Assembly: GCF_020911945.1 (NCBI RefSeq)
Contig: NZ_CP087135.1
Location: 3,088,001 to 3,152,000, forward strand
Reading direction: 5' to 3'
Origin: Flavobacterium galactosidilyticum
GTDB lineage: Bacteria; Bacteroidota; Bacteroidia; Flavobacteriales; Flavobacteriaceae
Length of the DNA stretch: 64,000 bases
Shown here: piece by piece, positions 59,385-64,000 of the stretch
How positions within the stretch are numbered: position 1 is the stretch's first letter
Layout: every line of letters starts with the position of its first letter
Notes under the pieces: generated by a model
The model's database searches: none
What the model was told of the DNA's origin: nothing
The model's input: the letters and a program-made list of their open reading frames with translations, nothing else
Program-made: the position numbers and the translations under genes

Positions 59385-61796
59385 TTAAATCTTAACCTGT
59401 TTTTTCCTTTCAAAATAGACTCCTCCAATTAAAAGTAATAAGATCCCGAAACCACTGACCAAAGTAATAGTACTTCCTGTTTTTATAACTTGTGGTTCAA
59501 ATTTGAATTCTATTGTATGTTTTCCTGCTGGAATTTGCAATCCTCTCAAAACATAATCTACTCTTATATGATCTGATTTTTTCCCGTCGATGTATGCATT
59601 CCATCCATTCTTATAATACATTTCAGAGAAAACAGCTAAACCTTCATTCGCATTATTTGACTTATAAATTAAATGGTTGGGTTTGTAAGAATCCAAAGTA
59701 ATTGTTGCCGAACTGTCTTTGGCGAAAGCCTTAACGCTAATTATAAACTCTTTCTCATTGACAATTGCTACATTTTTAGAATCTAAACTGTCCAACGCTT
59801 TCATCTCTTCGTCAGGAGTTGTTACTAATTTCACTTGACTCACAAACCAAGCATTTCCGTTAGCATCTGGGTTTGTAGTTGGAAACTCTTTCCCTTCTTT
59901 ATCTCTTTGAATAACATATTTCACATTAAGCATGCTTAATACTTCAATATTGCTTTTTACAATTTGGTAATCGATCAATTGCTGCATTCTTCTAGGACGA
60001 ACGGCACTATAACCTCCAATAGATTTATGAAAATAAGAAGCTCTTGCTCCCATTATATCTCCCACTTCAAAAACTCTATAATTTGAGGTATCTCTCAAAA
60101 TTTGTTCGTCAGATGGTGTTTCTTGAAACGGCATTGTAACTTCACTTCCTCTCACAAAATCCTTAGCGGAAACATAATTTTTATCTACAAAAAACAAGTC
60201 GGAAACCATGATTACACCAACAATAATAATCGCTGTTTTCTGCGCTAATTTATCTTTCATTGCAAACCACAGAACTCCAGCTGTAATTAGCATAAAGAAA
60301 GCGGAACGCAATAAGTCAGCACTATACAAACTCATTCTATCTAGCTTCAACGCATCAACAAATGCAGGCCCATAACTTTCTCTGTAAGCAGCGTCATTAC
60401 CACCAGAAAAACTAAACATACTTTTGCTAAGGAACAAGATTATAATAATTCCTAAACCTAGAATAGCAGTTTCATAAAGTGCTTTCAATTGTGATTTTTT
60501 ATCCAATTGAAAGAAAGATTGTAATCCCATAATTGCCAAAACAGGAAAACATAACTCCAAGACAACTTGTATCGAAGAAACTGCTCTAAACTTATCATAT
60601 AACGGAATGTAATCTATAAAAAAGTTAGTTACTAGAGGAAAATTTTTTCCCCAAGAAAGAACTAAAGCAACTAATGACCCCGCAAGGAATACATATTTTA
60701 TTTTACGTTTATCAATAAATAAAGCCAAAACTGCCAAAAAGAAAACTACAGCTCCAATATAAGCTGGCGCAGCTACAATAGGTTGATCACCCCAATAGGT
60801 TGGCATTCCTGAAACAAAATCAGTTGCTTGTGCTTCAGGAACTCCTTGACTAATCATGAATTCGAACATATGACTGTCCTTACCCACGGCTTCATTGTTA
60901 GATCCACCAAAAATTCTTGGCGCAATCAAATTGAAACTTTCCATAATCCCATAACTATATTCCGTGATGTAGTCTCTACTCATGGCACTCGTAGTTTCAT
61001 TCTTAGAGCCATTTGGATTGAAAGTCAATTCACTTTTACCACGAATACTGAAATCAGCATATTCTGTTGTTGCTAATAAATTTGTAGCATTGGCACCAAT
61101 GGCAAAAAACCCTGCAATTGCTAAAGTTCCAAAAGAATAAAGCATCGCTTTGTAATCCTTTTCTTTAACTTGCTGATAGATGAAATAAGCGCAAAGTATC
61201 AATAAGAAAATCAGTAAATAATACGTCATTTGGAAGTGATTGGCACTGATTTCTAATGCTGTCGCAAAAAGTGTTATCAGTCCACCGAGAATATATTTTT
61301 TTCGAAAAACCAAAATAAATCCAGCAATAACCATTGGCATATAGGCAATAGCATGCGCTTTAGCATTATGCCCAACACCCAAAATTATAATCATATAGGT
61401 AGATAACCCAAAGGCTAATGCACCGAAAAAAGCTTTTAATGGATCTATTTTTAGAACCAGCATTAAGCCATAAAACCCAAGGAAATATAAAAATAAATAA
61501 TCTGCAGGACGCGGTAAAAAACGCAAAACATCATCAATCGCTCCTATATAATCATGAGGATATTTAGCACCTAATTGATAAGTAGGCATTCCACCGAACG
61601 CAGAATTTGTCCAAAAAGGCTCTACATTATCCGTTGCTCTAAAGTCATTTTGTTCTTTAGCCATTCCTGTGTATTGCACAATATCTGATTGTGAAATTTG
61701 TTTTCCTTGCAATACAGGGTAAAAATAGATCACTGAAACAAGTACAAAACCAAAAATGGCAAGTGCGTGCGGGTAGAACTTATTAAGTTTTTTCAA
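59385..61796 (-). CDS. YfhO-family membrane protein
   Basis: An 803-residue protein with about twelve to fourteen membrane helices in its first 560 residues and a large exported C-terminal part (about 570-770). A last helix (about 775-793) and a basic end (ERKKQVKI) complete it. It is the YfhO family, GT-C-like proteins; in Bacillus YfhO modifies teichoic acids with GlcNAc. Conserved parts here include GGYSAVRPRRMQQLIDYQIV and FSEMYYKNGWNAYIDGKKSD near the end. Together with the flippase and GT4 enzyme next door it suggests glycan modification at the cell surface. Confidence 0.87.
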   Translation of the reverse strand: MKKLNKFYPHALAIFGFVLVSVIYFYPVLQGKQISQSDIVQYTGMAKEQNDFRATDNVEPFWTNSAFGGMPTYQLGAKYPHDYIGAIDDVLRFLPRPADYLFLYFLGFYGLMLVLKIDPLKAFFGALAFGLSTYMIIILGVGHNAKAHAIAYMPMVIAGFILVFRKKYILGGLITLFATALEISANHFQMTYYLLIFLLILCAYFIYQQVKEKDYKAMLYSFGTLAIAGFFAIGANATNLLATTEYADFSIRGKSELTFNPNGSKNETTSAMSRDYITEYSYGIMESFNLIAPRIFGGSNNEAVGKDSHMFEFMISQGVPEAQATDFVSGMPTYWGDQPIVAAPAYIGAVVFFLAVLALFIDKRKIKYVFLAGSLVALVLSWGKNFPLVTNFFIDYIPLYDKFRAVSSIQVVLELCFPVLAIMGLQSFFQLDKKSQLKALYETAILGLGIIIILFLSKSMFSFSGGNDAAYRESYGPAFVDALKLDRMSLYSADLLRSAFFMLITAGVLWFAMKDKLAQKTAIIIVGVIMVSDLFFVDKNYVSAKDFVRGSEVTMPFQETPSDEQILRDTSNYRVFEVGDIMGARASYFHKSIGGYSAVRPRRMQQLIDYQIVKSNIEVLSMLNVKYVIQRDKEGKEFPTTNPDANGNAWFVSQVKLVTTPDEEMKALDSLDSKNVAIVNEKEFIISVKAFAKDSSATITLDSYKPNHLIYKSNNANEGLAVFSEMYYKNGWNAYIDGKKSDHIRVDYVLRGLQIPAGKHTIEFKFEPQVIKTGSTITLVSGFGILLLLIGGVYFERKKQVKI

Positions 61797-61844
61797 TTTA
61801 AAAAAAGTTTGGATTAAAGTAAAAAGCTTGTTAAAAACGCAAAC

Positions 61845-62126
61845 TTAATCTATTTCTTCGTAATCAACATAATCCCCAACTTTTTTGGTTTCGCGTGGAT
61901 TCTTGGCATTTGCAGTATTGTATATCACTTCTTCTTTGGTTTGTGATTTTTGCCAAGTATTTTGTTGTTGTTTTTGATGTTGCTGTTGCATATTTTGGCC
62001 TGCTTTTTCCACTACTTTCTTAACTAGTAAAGGCAAAAACAATTTTGCTAAAAAGCGGAAAATATAGTAGAAAGCAATCATGTAAAAAATTGCTTTTATA
62101 AAACCAGTAAATGAAGCTGTTTGCAT
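61845..62126 (-). CDS. DUF4834-like small membrane protein
   Basis: A 93-residue protein: one N-terminal helix pair (about 8-36), then a Gln-rich hydrophilic stretch (HQKQQQNTWQKSQTK) and an acidic end with ETKKVGDYVDYEEID. The GDYVDYEEI ending is the mark of the flavobacterial DUF4834 family as I remember it. Function unknown. It lies 48 bp upstream of the YfhO gene on the same strand, and a -7 element TAATTTTG (minus strand, 62143-62150) precedes it. Confidence 0.8.
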   Translation of the reverse strand: MQTASFTGFIKAIFYMIAFYYIFRFLAKLFLPLLVKKVVEKAGQNMQQQHQKQQQNTWQKSQTKEEVIYNTANAKNPRETKKVGDYVDYEEID

Positions 62127-62205
62127 AAATATATTTTTTTTTCAAAATTAAGAAATCAAACGGTCAAAAGTAAGTTATCATTCTTAAATAAATAATAAAA
62201 TATAG

Positions 62206-62213
62206 TACATTTG
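62206..62213 (+). promoter_or_regulatory. -7 promoter element TACATTTG
   Basis: A consensus -7 box 33 bases before the ATG at 62247, divergent from that of the DUF4834-like gene. Confidence 0.45.
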
Positions 62214-62246
62214 AAAAGCGTTATTACTTTTTAACCCAAAAATGAT

Positions 62247-63128
62247 ATGTCTATAATCAAAACTACACTTCTTGCAGCTATTTTCTTAATTCCAATGTGG
62301 CATTATGGACAACATACGGATCAAATAAACTCCAACAGACCTGGAGAAACAATGTCTGCTTTTGCAGTTGGAAAATCCGTATTTCAAATGGAGACCGGCA
62401 TTTACGGAATTAAAGAAAAACACGAGTTACTAAATTATGAAAATAAGGGACTAGGGCTAGATGTGATGCTACGCTGGGGATTATTTTTTGAGCAATTAGA
62501 ATTAATTGCTGATTTGCAGTACCAAAATCAACAACACCTGGAAAACTTTGTAATGGACCAACAATCAGGATTAAAAAAGACCGTTTTTGGAGCTAAATAT
62601 TTGATATTCGATCCTTTCAAAAATTACGAGAAAAAAGTTAATCTTTACAGTTGGAAAGCCAATCGAGCTTTTGACTGGCACCAATTAATACCTGCCGTTT
62701 CTGTATTTGCAGGTGCTAATCTTACTATGTCTAACAATCCCTATTATTTTTCGCCAAAAGGAGAAATATCACCAAAAGTGATGTTGATTACACAAAACCA
62801 TTTAGGCGATGGTAAATGGGTTTTTGTAACAAACATCATTGGTGATTACATAGGTACTGATTTTCCAAGTTATGGTTATGTACTAACTTTAACGAGAGGT
62901 TTTAACGATAAATGGTCTGGATTTATTGAAAATCAAGGTTTCAAAAGTGATTTTTATAGCGATGCAATTATTAGAGGTGGAGCTGCTTTTTTATTAAACA
63001 AAGACATGCAAATTGATGCTTCAATTAGTAACAGTTTAAAAAACACTCCTTCGATGCTTTATGGAGGCATAGGTTTCTCTTGGCGCTATGATGCAAATTA
63101 CAAAGAGGTGAGAATGAAGATAAAATAA
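62247..63128 (+). CDS. Outer-membrane transporter-like beta-barrel (MetA-pathway type)
   Basis: A 293-residue protein with a signal peptide (about 1-21, ending HYGQ). It then has INSNRPGETMSAFAVGKSVFQ, the start typical of the barrel family called putative MetA-pathway of phenol degradation, which in reality is a general group of small outer-membrane barrels. Strand-like segments run to the end (YGGIGFSWRYD). Nothing indicates phenol metabolism nearby. Role unknown, probably outer-membrane transport. Confidence 0.75.
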   Translation: MSIIKTTLLAAIFLIPMWHYGQHTDQINSNRPGETMSAFAVGKSVFQMETGIYGIKEKHELLNYENKGLGLDVMLRWGLFFEQLELIADLQYQNQQHLENFVMDQQSGLKKTVFGAKYLIFDPFKNYEKKVNLYSWKANRAFDWHQLIPAVSVFAGANLTMSNNPYYFSPKGEISPKVMLITQNHLGDGKWVFVTNIIGDYIGTDFPSYGYVLTLTRGFNDKWSGFIENQGFKSDFYSDAIIRGGAAFLLNKDMQIDASISNSLKNTPSMLYGGIGFSWRYDANYKEVRMKIK

Positions 63129-63188
63129 AGCGAACATAAAAAAAGCGCAAAACATAAAAAAAATAAACATAGAATTTCAAACAATAGT

Positions 63189-64000
63189 ATGATTACAATA
63201 CAAGAAGCGAAAACAAAAAGCGAATTAAAAGAATATATAAAATTTCCATTTAAGCTATATAAAAATAATAAAAACTGGGTTCCACCGCTAATTACTGACG
63301 AGCTAGAAGGTTTTGATAAGGAAAAAAATCCCGCTTTTGAAACTGCCGAAGCTTATTTTTATGTTGCTAAAAGAAATAACGAAATAGTTGGTAGAATTAC
63401 TGCCATAATAAATTGGAGCGAAGTAAACGATCAGCAAAAAAAGAAAGTTCGTTTCGGGTGGTTTGATGTAATTGATGATATCGAAGTAACAAAGGCATTA
63501 CTAGAAAAAGTATATGAACTGGGACGTAAACACAATTTAGAGTATGTAGAAGGTCCAATTGGTTTCTCTAATCTAGACAAAGTAGGCGTTTTGACGGAAG
63601 GATTTGAGGAGATAGGAAATATGATTACGTGGTATAATAATCCCTATTATGCAAACCATTTCGAAGAGTTGGGTTATGTTAAAGAAAAAGAATATATCGA
63701 AAGTAAATTCCCTTTTTCAAACGTAAAACCGGAGTTTTTTGAAAAAGCAAATGACTTGGTTAAAAGAAGATATTCTTTAAATCCACTCAATTTTAAAACA
63801 ACAGCAGAAGTAATGCCTCACGTGGATAAAATGTTTGATTTATTCAACGCATCTTACGCATCATTATCCTCATTTGTGGCCATTTCTGATTCTCAGAAAG
63901 AATATTTCAAGAAAAAATACATCAGTTTTATCAATCCAGAATTTATAAAATTCGTGGAAGATAAAGATCATAATATTGTTGCGTTTAGCATTGTTATGCC
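63189..64000 (+). CDS. GNAT-fold acetyltransferase-like protein, 5' part
   Basis: A frame that starts at the ATG at 63189 and is still open at the end of the window (270 codons seen). Characteristic stretches are FPFKLYKNNKNWVPPLITDE, FETAEAYFYVAKRNNEIVGR, EYVEGPIGFSNLDKVGVLTE and MITWYNNPYYANHFEELGY. This belongs to a bacterial family, about 380 residues long in my memory, with two GNAT-like halves and no proven activity; it is sometimes labelled as an N-acetyltransferase. The second half is missing. It starts 60 bp after the barrel-protein gene and may share its transcript. Confidence 0.78.
   Translation, partial: MITIQEAKTKSELKEYIKFPFKLYKNNKNWVPPLITDELEGFDKEKNPAFETAEAYFYVAKRNNEIVGRITAIINWSEVNDQQKKKVRFGWFDVIDDIEVTKALLEKVYELGRKHNLEYVEGPIGFSNLDKVGVLTEGFEEIGNMITWYNNPYYANHFEELGYVKEKEYIESKFPFSNVKPEFFEKANDLVKRRYSLNPLNFKTTAEVMPHVDKMFDLFNASYASLSSFVAISDSQKEYFKKKYISFINPEFIKFVEDKDHNIVAFSIVM

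Noticed and set aside
62247..63128. Barrel protein as a phenol-degradation component
   Set aside because: The family name is historical; no aromatic-degradation gene is present in the neighbourhood.
1..64000. CRISPR arrays, tRNA or rRNA genes, prophage or IS transposase
   Set aside because: Looked for regular spaced repeats, cloverleaf and TTCGAATCC-like arms and transposase motifs while reading; none was found. A tRNA or Rfam scan would settle it.

Overview
This is an AT-rich stretch of chromosome from a member of the Bacteroidota, almost certainly a Flavobacterium or a close relative in the Flavobacteriaceae. The evidence is fourfold. The protein content includes families restricted to flavobacteria (DUF6452/DUF6048, DUF6095, DUF6146, DUF4834 types), a TonB-dependent receptor with a carboxypeptidase-regulatory-like N-domain, and YaiO and YfhO proteins. 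Many genes carry the Bacteroidota -7 promoter element TAnnTTTG close upstream. Shine-Dalgarno sequences are essentially absent. Intergenic repeats of a kind I associate with Flavobacterium also recur. No rRNA, tRNA, CRISPR array, prophage or insertion sequence was seen. Both ends cut through genes: the 3' part of a cysM-like gene at the left and the 5' part of a GNAT-like gene at the right.

Layout. 1-9.5 kb: cysteine synthase end, OsmC, an orphan sensor kinase, an SGNH hydrolase, 23S rRNA methyltransferase RlmD with a lipoprotein/barrel pair, a THUMP methyltransferase, another methyltransferase and a ZIP metal transporter. 9.7-12.7 kb: MurQ etherase, small membrane protein, pentapeptide-repeat protein, lipoprotein, TerC. 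12.7-21 kb (minus strand): topoisomerase IV A and B with a decayed DUF1016 gene between them, nicotinate phosphoribosyltransferase, FMN reductase, YchF. 21-32 kb: TonB receptor, ferredoxin, LuxC-like reductase, serine biosynthesis (serC, serA), small envelope proteins, MsrA, a LolD-like ATPase, a TIGR02757 protein.

32.2-39.5 kb is the most distinctive region: a tightly packed five-gene plus-strand operon of a receiver-only response regulator, a membrane-anchored HEAT-repeat protein, a processive GT2 glycosyltransferase, an LtaS-like membrane phosphotransferase/sulfatase with a C-terminal TPR domain, and a TPR plus outer-membrane beta-barrel protein (YaiO type). It has every part expected of a machine that makes, decorates and exports a surface polymer, with a built-in regulator. 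The TPR module at the end of the fourth gene is clearly related to the one at the start of the fifth.

39.6-64 kb: DEAD-box helicase, lactonase-like propeller, BatA-domain protein, a dihydroorotase homologue that has lost its metal ligands, an esterase, a metallo-beta-lactamase-fold hydrolase, a large conserved protein of unknown function, BCP peroxiredoxin, an endonuclease III without its iron-sulfur cysteines, an ECF-type sigma factor with a tiny companion ORF, UvrA, and a second glycan cluster on the minus strand (flippase, GT4 glycosyltransferase, YfhO).

Scattered through the intergenic gaps are at least seven copies of an imperfect 80-160 bp repeat family. All functional calls rest on reading motifs by eye; no database search was run.
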